The notes: a model not told the origin generated them from the sequence alone. A stretch of 64,000 nt of DNA from Notamacropus eugenii (GCF_028372415.1 NC_092872.1:276895206-276959205), one strand, 5' to 3'; positions 44,691 through 57,560 are shown, counted from the stretch's first letter. Made by a program: numbers and translations.

Positions 44691-44704
44691 CATTCCATAA
44701 CTAA

Positions 44705-44805
44705 ACTGTTAGCTCTTGAGGGTAGGGACAAGGATCTTATTTAAACTCTGGATATCTTGTAGCACTTAGTGTAGGAGTTTGCACACAGTAGGAGTTTAAT
44801 AAATG
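44705..44805 (+). repeat. L2 LINE 3' tail
   Basis: 'ctgttagctcttgagggtag' and 'cacagtaggagtttaataaa' match the L2 end. Confidence 0.7.
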
Positions 44806-44899
44806 GTATGATTGCATTTCTATCTATGAACACAGTTTCACTATTCTCTGCATACATATTTTTAATTGCAGTTCTGGAACAAATTCTACAATTGATACA

Positions 44900-45850
44900 C
44901 ATCTTAAACTTAGGTCCAGTTGTGTTCCTGTCAAACTTAGGAAGGTTCAGTTTATTCCTTGTCTTGTCTCTTCCTTCCCTCTTGCCTCTAGGTCAAAATG
45001 CAAAGTCCTCCACTCAGCATTTGAAATTCTTGATAAAATGTCTCTCTCCCATCGTTGTAGATTGATTTCATATTCTGTCCTTTCATACTCTCTATGTTTT
45101 AGCCAAACTGGCTTACTTCTTGTTCCTTACATTCAGAGATTTTCTGGCAAATGTTTAACAAGGGGCTTTCCCCTGGGAGTGGGAGTGGGCATGGAATACT
45201 TTTAAGTTTTCTCTGCATTATTCATATTTTCTCCATTGCTTTCTGAAGTCTAGACTAATCAAAAAAGAAATAAATCAAGCTCTTCTTTGTAGTTTTTGAT
45301 GATTTCTGAAGTGTAAATTGAAAATTTAACAATCATCTCTAAGTTGCTCAAGGCAATTCAAGGACAATGGAGAAGAGAGTGATTGAACTGGAGTCAAGAA
45401 TATCAGAATCTCAGACACTTACTAGCTGTGTGACCCTAAACAAGTCACTTTACCCCGTTTGCCCCAGTTTCCACATTTATAAAATGAACTGGAGAAGAGA
45501 ATGGCAAACCATTCCAGTATCTTTGCTAAGAAAACTCGAAATGGGATGACAAAGAGTAAAACATAATTGAAAATGACTGAACAAGAACAACCTGTTTAAG
45601 CTGGCTTCAGCATATCACTGTTAGCTGACCTTCAATCTCCCAGCCCAATTCTTATGCACAGGTTATCTGCACCCTGCCCCCTGCTCCCCCTTCCACCCCC
45701 ATTCCTGGAATGCTCTGCTTCCTTACCTCAGCCTTAGAACTCCTAACTGCCTTCAGGGCTTACCAAGAGCTCCCTCTCCTGCAGGATCCTTTCCCAGTCC
45801 TACCACGAATTAAGGCTCTCTCTGCTCTGAAATCACTTTACATTTTATTT
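44900..45850 (+). repeat. L2 LINE region split by a SINE1-type element
   Basis: The left part (44900-45150) has 'ccaaactggcttacttcttg', and the right part (45600-45850) has 'attcctggaatgctctgctt', 'gccttcagggcttaccaaga' and 'ctcctgcaggatcctttccc'. They are consecutive L2 segments separated by the SINE at 45360-45590 and some unassigned sequence. Confidence 0.65.
45360..45590 (+). repeat. SINE1-type CORE-SINE nested in L2
   Basis: 'gagtgattgaactggagtca', 'agctgtgtgaccctaaacaa', 'ggcaaaccattccagtatct' and the tail 'aatgactgaacaagaacaac' are in order. Confidence 0.85.
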
Positions 45851-45854
45851 GCAT

Positions 45855-46188
45855 AAATGGCAGATAGACTACAGACACCTATCACCTGAAGGCTTAGGGC
45901 TGACAAACTTCTAGTAAATGCAAGTGACCTTTTAAGTGGACATTACCTGACCATTGCTATTTGTTCAAATTCAGCTCTGAAGAAGTCCATCCCCTAATTA
46001 GGAAAATCAGGTTTCTCATTCTCACATTTATTAACTCATCAACCCTGCTCTAATGACTTTGGGAAAAGTTGCTAACTTTCACTTTAGTCTAGGTTTACCC
46101 TAAAATGGGACATAAAAGAAGTACCTGAATCAAGTATAGGACAAATCATTGATTCCCTTCTAGAAAGAACTGATAAATATAAAATAAT
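45855..46188. other. Unassigned stretch
   Basis: No element or gene is recognised. Confidence 0.3.
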
Positions 46189-46204
46189 TATGGCATATAT
46201 TATT

Positions 46205-48288
46205 TTTTAAATATTATTTTATTTATTTTCAATGTTCCACAATCTCTTCCATATGTCTTAGACTTTTTCACTCCTTCACCCCCTTCCCCCCTACCTCCCC
46301 TCTCCCTCCCTGAGATGGCATACAATTTTATATAGGTTCTACATATATATTCCTATTAAATACATTTTCACCTTAGTCATGTTGCACAAAAGAATTAAAA
46401 TGAATGAGAGAAATCATAAAACAAACCAAAACATAATACAAAAGAAAATGATCTGCTTCATTCTGTGATTGAATTTCATAGTTCTTTCTCTGGATGTGGA
46501 AGACATTTTGCCTTGAGACATTTGGGAATTTTTTAAGTCCTTCCATTGCAATGAAGTACTAAGTCTACCAGAAAAATTCCTTAGGCACTGTGGTGGTTGT
46601 TGTGTACAAAGTTCTCCTGGTTCTGCTCCTTTCACTCAGCATCAGTTCATATAAGTCTTTCCAGGACTCTCTGAAGTCTTCCTGTTCATCATTTCTTAAA
46701 GAGCAATAGTATTCCATTACATTCATATACCACAATTTATTCAGCCATTCCCCAACTGATGGGCATCCCTTTGATTTCCAGTTTTGGCCACCACAAAGAA
46801 TTCTGCTATAAAAATTTTTGTACCTGTAGGACCCTTTCTTATTTTTATGATCTCTTGGGGATACAATTCTAGAAGCAATATTGCTGGGTCAAAGAGTATG
46901 AACATTTTTGTAGCCCTTTGGGCATAGTTCCAAATTGCTCTCCAGAATGGTTGGATCACTAACAATGAGTTAGTGTTCCAACTCTCCCACATCTGCTCCA
47001 ACATTTATGGTCTTCTTGTTTTGTCATGTTAGTCAATCTGATAGGTGTGTTGTGGTGTCTCAGAGCTGTTTTGATTTGCATCTCTCTAATCAATAGTGAT
47101 TTAGAGCATTTTTTTCATGTAACTATAGATAGCTTTAATTTATTCCTCCGAAACTTCCTGTTCATATCCTTTGACTATTTATCAAGTGGAATGACTTGCA
47201 TTTTTGTACATTTGACTCAGTTCTCTATGTATTTTAGAAATGAGGCCTTTATCACAGACACTAGTTGAAAAAATTCTTTCCTAGTTTTGTTTCCCTCCTA
47301 ATCTTGGTTGCTTTGGTTGTGCAAAAACTTTTCAATTTTCAATTTAATGTAACCAAAATTATCCATTTTGCACTTCATAATATTTTCCATCTCCTGTTTA
47401 GCCAAAACTTCTTCCTTTCTCCATAAATCTGATAGATACACTATTCCTTGTTCCACTAATTTGTTTATAGTATCAATCTTTATACCTAGATCATGTTCCC
47501 ATTTGGACTTTGTTCTTGTGTACAGTGTCAGGCATTAGTCTATGCCTAGTTTCTGCCACACTGTTAGTCAATTTTCCCAGCAGTTTTTGTCAGTGAGTTC
47601 TTATCCCAGAAGCTGGGGTCCTTGGGTTTATCAAACAGTAGATTGCTATATTCATTGCCTCCTGTGTCTTGGTTATCTAGCTTATTCTACTTGTCTACCC
47701 TTCTGTTTCTTAGCCAGTACCAAGTGGTTTTGATAATTGCTGCTTTATAATACAATCTGAGGTCTGGAATTTCTTTTCATTAGTTCTCTTGCTATTCTGA
47801 ACCTTTTGTTCTTCCAGTTGAATTTTGATATTATTTTTTCCAACTCTAGAAAATAATTATCTGATAGTTTGATTGGTATGGCACTGAATAAGTAAATTAA
47901 TTTACTAGAATTGTCATTTTTATTATATTGACTCTGTCTACCCATGAGCAACTGATGTTTTCCCACTTACTTAGATCTGACTTTATTTCTGCAAAAAGTA
48001 TTTTGTAATTGCATTCATAAAGTCCCTGGGTTTGTTTTGCCAGATAGACTCCCAAATATTTTAGAGTGACTACTCTAGCTTTAAATGGAATTGCTTTTTC
48101 TATCTCTTGCTGTTGTGCCTTGTTAATAATATGTAGAAATGCAGAAGATTTGTGTGGGTCTATTTTGTAACCTGCAACTTTGCCAGAGTTGTTTATTATT
48201 TCAAGTAGTTTTTTACTTGATTCTCTGGGATTCTCTAAGTATATCATCATATCATCTGCAAAGAGTGATAACTTAGTTTCTTTTTTTG
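46205..48288 (-). mobile_element. L1 LINE, 5'-truncated at the RT FADD motif, perfect 16-bp TSD
   Basis: About 2.08 kb of antisense L1 is flanked by identical 'tatggcatatattatt' at 46189-46204 and 48289-48304. On the minus strand the retained sequence starts just before the RT catalytic motif FADD (codons at 48262-48251). It continues through 'YLENPRESSKKLLEIINN', 'GVYLAKQTQGLYECNYK' and 'NKRFRIARELMKRN' to the C-terminal 'PFWRAIWNYAQRATK' block, then the 3' UTR and an A tail seen as T6 at 46205. The target site read on that strand is TTTT/AATAAT, an L1-endonuclease-type site. ORF2 has several frameshifts, and two cysteines of the C-terminal Cys motif are lost. The frame from 47897 to 48331 crosses the insertion edge and gains 14 residues from flanking DNA. 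Confidence 0.92.
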
Positions 48289-48304
48289 TATGGCATATAT
48301 TATT

Positions 48305-49125
48305 AAAAGAATGATTCAAATAGGATTTCATATCTTCACTCTCAGAGATGAGAGAGGCTGAAAGCTTGTCCCCCAGAGCTCTTGAATGTACTTAGGGAGA
48401 AGGAAGGATGGGAAGGACATACTCTCTCTGTGCGTATCTGTATTTGCATTTTCCTCAAAAAAAGAATCCTTGAGTGAGAACTGGGACCACCCTTTTTTTT
48501 TTTTTTGTCTTTTTATCCCTAGAGTCTTCTCCAGTAACTGACACATGGTAGATACTCAGTAAATGAATTAGATTAGATTATTGAACATATGCCATCACCC
48601 CATTTCAATCCAAATTCTGTTCTGATAGAGGCTAGATCAATAGCTGATGTGCCTAGCTATCAAACTCTGTTATCTAGAGTTCCATGGTCCCAAGCAGCAG
48701 GGGACAACCAAAGTCTTCACCTTTACCCTAGAATTTAATTCTTACTATGTTTAGCTCTGGGTCCCAAGTTTTAGAAAACCAGCCCTCATGTTTTTACAAC
48801 AACAGCCAGGAAAATATACCAGCAGGTTAGCATTTTCTTGACAGCTGGCAAGCTTTGAGTAGTTATTTCCTCCTCTGATTTTTTAGCCACTTTTAAATTG
48901 CCCATTACTGTGGTAGGTTTGTAGTAGGTGACATCTTGGGTCTATTTGTGGAGAAATGGACAGACCACCCCATGTACCTGACCCTCCTCTGGATGGTGGT
49001 AGAGACTGACTTCCTCACTGATACACAACTGCAAATCTACCAAGCAGCGATTTCTCTGGCATTACTCTTGAGTGCCCATATGAGACATTAAAAGAGAAAA
49101 GCCCGGAATTTGTCTCTCTCATTTC
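48305..49125. other. Unassigned stretch
   Basis: No element is recognised except a short T-rich tract near 48492-48506 and an L2-tail-like 'ggtagatactcagtaaatga' near 48550. No gene. Confidence 0.35.
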
Positions 49126-50154
49126 ATTTTTATTCCTTTTTCTTTAAATACATGATATTGATGTCTTTTATTGTTAACGTCAAAGTTATTTCTTAGAGGG
49201 AGGGGAAGAAACCTCCCTCTCCACCATTAACCCTTTGTATTGAGTTTTCTCTTGTAACAACAAAATAAGCAGAAATGCTCATACAGGCTTTACCATTATT
49301 CTCCTGGAATATGTTGTTCTCTAGTTCCACTTATTTTGTCCTGTATTCCTTCCTATATATCTCTTTTTTTCCCTAAATTCTCCATATTCATCTTTTTCCT
49401 GCTGCACAGTATTCTACCCACTGTATTTATATACCAGAATTTTTATGTGGATACTCATTTTGCTTCTAGTTATTTGCTACCATGAAGATTTATCACTATC
49501 TATATGTTGATATGTATGGCATCTTTGTTTCTTTCTTTGACCTCCTTGAAGGATGTGCACAGTAGAGAAATTATTGGGTCAAATTGCATAAATTCAAATT
49601 GATAACCAATTCAGGATGGTTGGACCAGTCTACAGACTCTCTAAGAGTTTGTTAATCCTCCTTTATCCCCTCTAGTATTTGTTCTACCTCTGTGTGTGTA
49701 TATATATGTGTGCATGCCTTTGTGTATGTGTAGGGACCATCTTTATCAATTTGAAGAGTATGAGATGAAATCTCAGATTTGCTTTAATTTATTTTTCTTT
49801 TACTGCTAATGATTGAAAACATCTTTGAAACAGTCATTTCTAATTAACAAATCTTTTGAAAATAATTCATGTCCTTTGACCACTTATCTGTTAAAAGAAT
49901 GATTCTTAATATTATATATTTGTATCAGTTGCTAATAAATCTTAAATATCAGTCTTTTCTCAGCTGTGATCCAAACTTTCCTTCATTTGACAATTTCTCT
50001 TCTTGTTTTATATGTTCATTGATTTTGTAAATTTGGTAAATTTAATTGTTATATAATTAAATTTGTTTATTTTATCTTTTTCCCCTTGTACAGTAAATAA
50101 TTCTCCACCTATTCATAATTATATAGATTATCTCATTAACAGGATGAGGTACCT

Positions 50155-50310
50155 CTCCAGCATAGTATGCTGGAGTCACCTTAAGCTTTGTTGCTTGTTT
50201 AGACTGGAGAAAATGATGGGATAATGTTAATAATTTAGATTAACCTACAAATGTGTCATGCATACATTTGTTTTCTGGCGAGCTGGTTGTTAAACATTTA
50301 CCAGCACACT
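50155..50310. repeat. Unclassified interspersed repeat, copy B, with a palindromic edge
   Basis: It shares 'tatgctggagtca' (50166-50178) and a 28-nt right end (50283-50310, one mismatch) with copy A at 37631-37837. Its left edge lies in a perfect palindrome of two 10-bp arms around one base (50155-50175). Confidence 0.5.
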
Positions 50311-51113
50311 TGCCTACCTGTTTCCTTATTTTTTTATAATGTGATTTTGTATATTTTAGTTATGTATCAGTGTTGAATTAATTATGGTATATGGTATAAT
50401 ATATTGCTCTAAATATAACTTCTGCCAGATTCTGTTCAGTTTTCCCAGCAGTTCTGGTGAAAAGGGAAGTCTTTACCCAAGTAGTTTAGCTTCTTGGGTT
50501 TATCAAACTCTAGAATGATATTTCTGGTTGTTTCATTTTTTTATTTATCCAATCTACTTCATTTATCTATAAATTTATTATTATTTATTATATCTTTTAA
50601 CCAGTGCCAGATAACTTCAATAATAATATAGTTTGAGGTCTGGTAATACTTTGCTATTTATATTTGCATATTTTCTCATTATTTCTCTTGAATTTCTAGC
50701 CCTTTTGTTCTAAAAAATGAATATTGTTATCCTTTTTTCTAGTTCTGTAACATATCACTTGAATAATTTGAAAGACATAACATAAAATATTAGGCAAAAT
50801 CTTAATTTTGATCATATTGACATGACCCAAGCAAAAGCCAAGATTTTTTCTCTATTTCTGTAAAGAATACCTTACAGCTGTAATTATTTAAATCTCCTAT
50901 TTAATCTATGTAGGAAAACTCCCAGATAATTGTACATTATGCGGTTGTTGCGGCTTCCTCATTTTTGTTAGTATTGCATTAAAATTCTTATTTTTTGTGG
51001 CTTCATTTTGCATTTTCCTACCTACTAAAGTGATTAAACTTAGTTTAGTCTCTGAAATTTTCTAAGAGAATCCTTAACTTATCTTGTGGTAGAGTGGAAT
51101 AAACTTGAGTTAG

Positions 51114-51352
51114 AGGTGATTGTTATTCAGTTGTTTCAGTTGCGTCTGACTCTTCCTCACTCCTTTTGGGGTTTTCTTGGCAAAGATATTGGAATGGCTT
51201 GCAATTTCTTTTTACAGCTTATTTTACAAATTAGGAAACTGAGGCAAATAGTGACTTTCCTAGGATCACATAGCTAATAAGTGTTTGAGGCTGGATTTGA
51301 ACTCAAGTTTTCCTGATTCCAGTCTCACCACTTTATTCATTGCACCACCCAA
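51114..51352 (-). repeat. SINE1-type CORE-SINE nested in L1
   Basis: 'tgttattcagttgtttcagt', 'ttttggggttttcttggcaa', 'aattaggaaactgaggcaaa', 'ttcctaggatcacatagcta' and 'tcattgcaccacccaactgt' are in antisense order. Confidence 0.9.
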
Positions 51353-51359
51353 CTGTCCA

Positions 51360-51915
51360 TAAAGAATCAGATGACCTGGATATAAACCCCACTTCTGATC
51401 CCTATAAGTTATATGACCTTGGGCAAGTTGCTTAACCTCCTTGGATTTTAGCATTTCCTTAACTGTAAAATAAGGGGTATATGATAAATGATGGAACAGA
51501 TAATTTCAGAGGAAAGCTCTCCAAGAGCTAAAGCAGAGCGAAGTGAGCAGAATTAGGTGAACAATTTATATGATGACATCTTTAAAAAGAAAAGACAACT
51601 TTGAAAGATGTTAGCACTCTGACTATGAGTCCAGGGTATAAAGATAAGACATGTTCCTAATCTCCTAGTAGAGAAGTGATAGACTTAAAATGCAGAATGA
51701 GACAAATAGTTATACATAGTCAATATGGGTACTAATTGAACTATGCATATTTATCATGAGTGTTTTCTTTCTTTTTTGCTGTTCAATGTGGGTGGGGATA
51801 GTGAGAGAATGAAATTTTTAAAAAATGATTTTAAAGATAAATACATTTAAAAATAAGGAGTTGAATTAGATGACCTTTTAGGACCCTTCCCTGTCTAAAT
51901 CTCATATATCTGCAA
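51360..51915 (+). repeat. MIR-type SINE split by an L1 3' end
   Basis: The 5' part (51360-51478) has 'gatgacctggatataaaccc', 'atgaccttgggcaagttgct' and 'ttaactgtaaaataaggggt'. The 3' part (51850-51915) has 'aataaggagttgaattagat' and 'gaccttttaggacccttccc'. Together they form one continuous MIR. Confidence 0.85.
51479..51849 (+). mobile_element. L1 3'-end insertion inside MIR, 12-bp TSD
   Basis: The flanks 'aaaataaggggt' (51467-51478) and 'aaaataaggagt' (51850-51861) differ at one base. The insert holds the ORF2 terminus-like 'gcgaagtgagcagaattagg' and 'tgaacaatttatatgatgac', then a 3' UTR and an A-rich end. Confidence 0.85.
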
Positions 51916-52831
51916 AGAATGACAATGTTGTCTCTTCTTTGTCAATTTGTCAACTTTAATGTTGCTCTCTTGCTTTACTGCTAGAGCTAGCATTTCTGGA
52001 ACTAGACCACATAATAGTAAGGAGACTTGTCATCTTTATTTTAACTCTGATTATACTGGGAAGTCTTCTTCAGAACAAACAATGCTAGCTATTGGTTTTT
52101 GACATGTGATTTTAATTATATTAAAGAAGATCCCTTCTATGCTTATATTTCTAGAGATTTTAAAATTAACAGGTGCTATATTATGGCAAAGAAAACTTCT
52201 GAATTTATTGAAACAGTAATGGGGGTGTTACTATTTTGCTGCTTACATGATTAACTGTTGTAGCTGTTTTTCTAGGGTTGAATGATCCTTACATGCCAAT
52301 ATGAATCCAACTTGTAGAGATTAAATTTCTGCATATATTCCTATTATAACTTTATAGAGATTTAATTTAATATTTTTCATCAATATTTTCTAATGAAATT
52401 GATCTATAATTCTCCTTCTCTGATTTGTCTTTCCCTGGTTTGCTTATCAAGATAGTACTCTACTCATAAGAAGAGTTTAGCAAAATTACTGTTTTCTATT
52501 TTGTGATATATATGTTTTGAGAATTTTTTTTGTATCAAATGTATCCTAAATTGTTGTTCAAGCATTTGACACCTTTTGCTTATGAATTCATTTGGCACTT
52601 ACACTGATATCTATTCAGTATATTCTACTTTTCAATTATCATAATTTCCTCTCTGATTTTTTGTAAATAAGGAATAATTCTGTTATTCTAATTTAATGCC
52701 CTAAGAATACAAAAGGTTTGTTGTTGTTGTTGTTGTTGCTGTTTTCACTATGTTGCTGGCAACTAAAAAATAATTTAATTCTATTGCTTGACTATTATGT
52801 CTCTGGGTGAGCTAAACTTGAGGTTGCTTTC

Positions 52832-54405
<1,574 letters not shown>

Positions 54406-54409
54406 TGAG

Positions 54410-54765
54410 CTTTCTATCTATTAGTGTTTGAGAGATTCTACCAACTGTTACTTGGTAGTTTACTTACAACATTTCTGTGGATTTTTCTGCAAAATTTCCT
54501 AAAGTATAGCATGTAGATTTTCTTTTCATAATTAAAAATGTCTATGTACTTAAATTTTCCTCATATCTTATTTTTTTGTGTACTGCATTCTTGTTTTGTG
54601 TAACTTTCACAGTCTTAAAAAATACATTTTATGATGTCTTTTGTCTTTTCAGTCAATTCAAAGCCCCTCTCCCTAAAGACTGAACCCATCCTCATAATAA
54701 AGGAAAACAATCCATGATGGAGTAGTGAATTATATCTTCTGTTCTCATATGGTCTTTCAGTTTTG
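54410..54765. other. Unassigned AT-rich stretch
   Basis: It may continue the antisense L1, but I could not align it. No gene. Confidence 0.3.
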
Positions 54766-54769
54766 CTTG

Positions 54770-55045
54770 TTGAATATAAGTTTGTTGAGGGCAGGGTCTG
54801 TTTTTGTTTTGAGGGTATTACCCTCAACAGTGATAGAGAAGTGGGTATGTATTAGGGGAAAAGATAATGAATTCAGTTTTGGACATTCTGAATCTAAGGT
54901 GTCAATGGGACATCCAGTTTGAATTTTCCAATAGATAGAGATACAGATACCAAAAGTCTTGAGATTGGGCATGCTAGATAAGTAGATTTGAGAATCATCA
55001 ACATAGAAATGATAAGTGAATCCATGGGAACTTACATAGTTTGAT
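54770..55045 (+). repeat. L2 tail followed by an old interspersed repeat
   Basis: 'gtttgttgagggcagggtct' (about 54780) is L2-tail-like. 'aattcagttttggacattct', 'gtcaatgggacatccagttt' and 'gagaatcatcaacatagaaa' follow a widespread ancient mammalian repeat of the type 'gttttggacatgttgag ... gggacatccag', whose family I cannot name with confidence. Confidence 0.5.
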
Positions 55046-55074
55046 GTGATGGAAAAAAAAACAAAAACAACTTG

Positions 55075-55240
55075 AAACTGATATGCAATGGATCAGAATT
55101 CAAATCCTGGCTTTGCCACTTACTGTCTATATGTGACCTTGGAAAGTCACATCCTCTGAAGCCTCAATTTCTTCATCTGTAAAATGAGACATTGCACAAA
55201 ATGACCTCTAAGAATCTGCTGTTCCTATGATTGAATCTCT
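55075..55240 (+). repeat. MIR-type SINE
   Basis: 'agaattcaaatcctggcttt', 'gccacttactgtctatatgt', 'gaccttggaaagtcacatcc', 'tcttcatctgtaaaatgaga' and 'ctgttcctatgattga' are MIR landmarks in order. Confidence 0.9.
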
Positions 55241-55250
55241 CTTTTCTTTC

Positions 55251-56114
55251 TTTTTTAAAATTATTTTATTTGTTTTCAATTTTCTACAATCACTTCAACA
55301 TATCTTAGATTTTTCCCCTCCCTCTCTCTCTTTCCCCACTCCCTCCCCAAGACAGTGTGCAATCTTACATAAGTTCTACACATGCATTCCTATTAATTAC
55401 ATTTTCACCTTAGTCATATTGCAAAGAAGAATTAAAATGAATGGGAGAAACCATAAAACAAGACAAAACAAAACATAACACAAGAGAAAATGGTCTGCTT
55501 CATTCTGTGATCCAATTCCATAGTTTTTTTCTGGATGTGGAAGGTGTTTTGCTTCAAGAGTTCATTGGGAATTTTTTAGGTCCTTATATTGCTGTGAAAA
55601 ACTAAGTTTGCCAGAAAAATTCCTCGCACGCTGTTGCTGCATACAAAGTTCTCCTGGTTCTTCTCCTTTCACTTAGCACCAGTTCATATAAGTCCTTCCA
55701 GGCCTCTCTGAAGTCTTCCTGTTCATCATTTCTTACAGCACAATAGTATTCTATTTCATTCATATACCACAGCTTGTTCAGCCATTCCCCAGTTGATGGG
55801 CATCCCCTTGGTTTCCAGTTTTTGGATACCACAAAGAGAGTTGCTATAAATATTTTGTACATGTGGGACCCATTCCCATTGGGTCCTTGGGGATATAGTC
55901 CTAGAAGCAATATTGCTGGGTCAAAGGGTATGCACATTTTTGTAGTCCTTTGGGCATAGTTCCAAATTGCTCTCCAGAATGGTTGGATCAGCTCACAGCT
56001 CCACCAGCAATGAATTAGTGTTCCAACTCTCCCACATCTTCTCCAACATTTATCATCTTCCTGTTTCATCATGTTAACCAATCTGATAGGTGTGCTGTGG
56101 TACCTCAGAGTTGT
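55251..56114 (-). mobile_element. L1 LINE, 5'-truncated, with an open ORF2 C-terminal reading frame
   Basis: The A tail appears as T6 at 55251, then the 3' UTR to about 55600, then ORF2 C-terminal coding at 56081-55602. That frame is uninterrupted for 159 codons and carries the L1 ORF2 cysteine motif C-x3-C-x7-H-x4-C ('CWRRCGRVGTLIHCWWSC', 56048-55995), followed by 'PFWRAIWNYAQRTTK', 'FDPAILLLGLYPQ', 'GEWLNKLWYMNEIEYY' and 'LSERRRTRRTLY'. The copy is truncated to the last part of ORF2 and cannot mobilise itself. A tentative low-complexity TSD is 55239-55249 against 56115-56125 (9 of 11). Confidence 0.9.
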
Positions 56115-56119
56115 CGCTT

Positions 56120-56635
56120 TTCTATGAACTCTTGGGAACCAACTTTTCCAAAGACTAGACCATAAATCCCTCTACAATTTAACATTTCTCCCTCTTTTCA
56201 TCCCAAAGTCTAGCATATTCTGTTTACTTCCTCCCAAGTTTCTTCTCCTTTCACTTTACCAATAAACTCCTCTTCCTGGTTCATATTTAGGTCTTCACTA
56301 ACATTACTGCTTCTGAAATTGGGAAGATGAAATGATCAGCCAGCCAGGGCAAAACATTATGAGACATTCTGTTGTTTTCTGTGAGACATCCCACAGACAT
56401 GCATGGAAAGGAAATCCTCTATTATCACTACGCAATCTCCATGCCAGCTTTTGGAAGGAGAGGATAGCATGGTCTCAAAGGCCTCTGAACTAAGTAACCC
56501 CTTGCCCTTTGATCTGACTCTGCATATCTTTGTGTTAATGATCTGTGACTGCACCTGAACTGGAGAGAGTTTAAAGCCTCTTTCCACCCTATTTGCTGCT
56601 GACTCATGAAGGACATTTTGCTGACTTAATAAGCA
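56120..56635. other. Unassigned stretch
   Basis: 'tccctctacaatttaacatt' near 56172 may be L2-derived. Nothing else is recognised. Confidence 0.3.
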
Positions 56636-56639
56636 ATTC

Positions 56640-56880
56640 TCAGTCTATCTCCCTTTTTGCCTTTGTTCTGTCTCCCTGTCTCTGCTTCCCTCCCTCTTTC
56701 TTTGTTTCTCTTTCTTGTTTGTCTCTGTCTTTAGGTTTACCTCTGTGTCTCTTCCATTCATTTCTGTCTTTGTTCTTCTGTTTCTATCTCTGTCTTTCTA
56801 GCCATCTCTCTTTGTGTCTCTCTCTGCCCATCTGTCTCTCCCCATGCATTTGTCTATCTCTGTCTCCCCCCCTCCACTGT
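56640..56880. repeat. Decayed pyrimidine-rich (TCTG/TCTC)n tract
   Basis: Irregular 'tctgtctctc', 'tttgtctctg' runs, presumably from an old simple repeat. Confidence 0.8.
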
Positions 56881-56884
56881 AGTT

Positions 56885-57200
56885 TTCTATAACTGACAAA
56901 GTCTTTTTCTTCAAACCCTCAGCTAACAGGTTCCCACTCCCTTAAGAATTCAGGAAAACCAAGGCAGTCTACTTCCATCACAGTATCATTCTGTGCCTCC
57001 CTCTTGTGATCCTTCCATGTATGGGCACTGTCATGCTTCTCCTTTCAAGCTGGTAGAACTCTGCCCATGTGTATATATCTTCTTGACTCTTCATGTGATA
57101 CTTCTTTAACCTCCTCTTTTTAAACAAGCTGTGTACCCCTAATTCCTTTCTGATGTTTTAATATTCCATTTTCTCAAGGCTCAGGGATGCCAGGGAGCTC
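56885..57200. other. Unassigned stretch, partly L2-like
   Basis: No gene. Composition is C/T-rich. Confidence 0.3.
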
Positions 57201-57203
57201 ATC

Positions 57204-57420
57204 TTTTTTTTTTTTTTTTTTTGCTTCTGACTTAGTTGGCCCTGTCGTCTCATTCTTGTGGGCTCTCCCTCCACAGGTGCAGATAACAGGGTGTCTATAC
57301 TTTCCTTTTCTGCAGAATACTCAGCAGAATTCTTCAGACTGCCCACTCAGTGCTCTGGAGAACTTTTGGCTCCTTTACTCCCTGGGTATTGGTGCTGCAC
57401 TCAGGTTGTGCATCTAGGCT
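57204..57420 (-). other. T19 run followed by unique-looking sequence (possible antisense retrocopy end)
   Basis: Nineteen T at 57204-57222 adjoin about 200 bp I cannot assign to any repeat. On the minus strand this would be a 3' end with an A19 tail. The frame there ('STDTLLSA'-like, through 'GEPTRMRRQGQLSQKQ') is not recognised. No AATAAA and no TSD were found, so a plain homopolymer is equally likely. Confidence 0.25.
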
Positions 57421-57560
57421 GAGGGTCTTAACTGTGAGGCACAAAAACTTGGAGGAGGGAAAATTATATCTTTTATTTTAATATAATTAGTTTCTTCTGT
57501 ATTTTACTTTATACATTTAAAAACATTCTTCTGAGGAGTTCATAGACATTACCAAGTTAC
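57420..57560. other. Unassigned AT-rich stretch
   Basis: 'ttgaggagttcatagacatt' type sequence, no element named. Confidence 0.25.

Larger units (their letters stand above)
49130..52700 (-). mobile_element. Ancient L1 LINE, antisense, multiply interrupted
   Basis: The 3' UTR and C-terminal end are at left: 'gcagtattctacccactgta' and 'attattgggtcaaattgcat' correspond to 'gcaatagtattccattacat' and 'attgctgggtcaaagagtat' of the L1 at 46.2 kb. ORF2 continues rightward (antisense) through 'agttctggtgaaaagggaag' and 'tggtctg'-type blocks near 50450-50650, the RT region at about 51930-52560 ('ttgatctataattctccttc'), to about 52700. Insertions include an unclassified repeat (50155-50310), a SINE (51114-51352) and a MIR (51360-51915). 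No frame stays open. Confidence 0.75.

Noticed and set aside
46205..48288. L1 as an endogenous retrovirus
   Set aside because: The RT motif, 3' A tail, truncation and TSD are those of a non-LTR element. No LTR, gag, protease or envelope sequence was seen here or elsewhere in the window.
47897..48331. 144-codon minus-strand frame with a reverse-transcriptase motif as a host gene
   Set aside because: It is L1 ORF2 plus 14 codons of flanking DNA across the exact insertion boundary.
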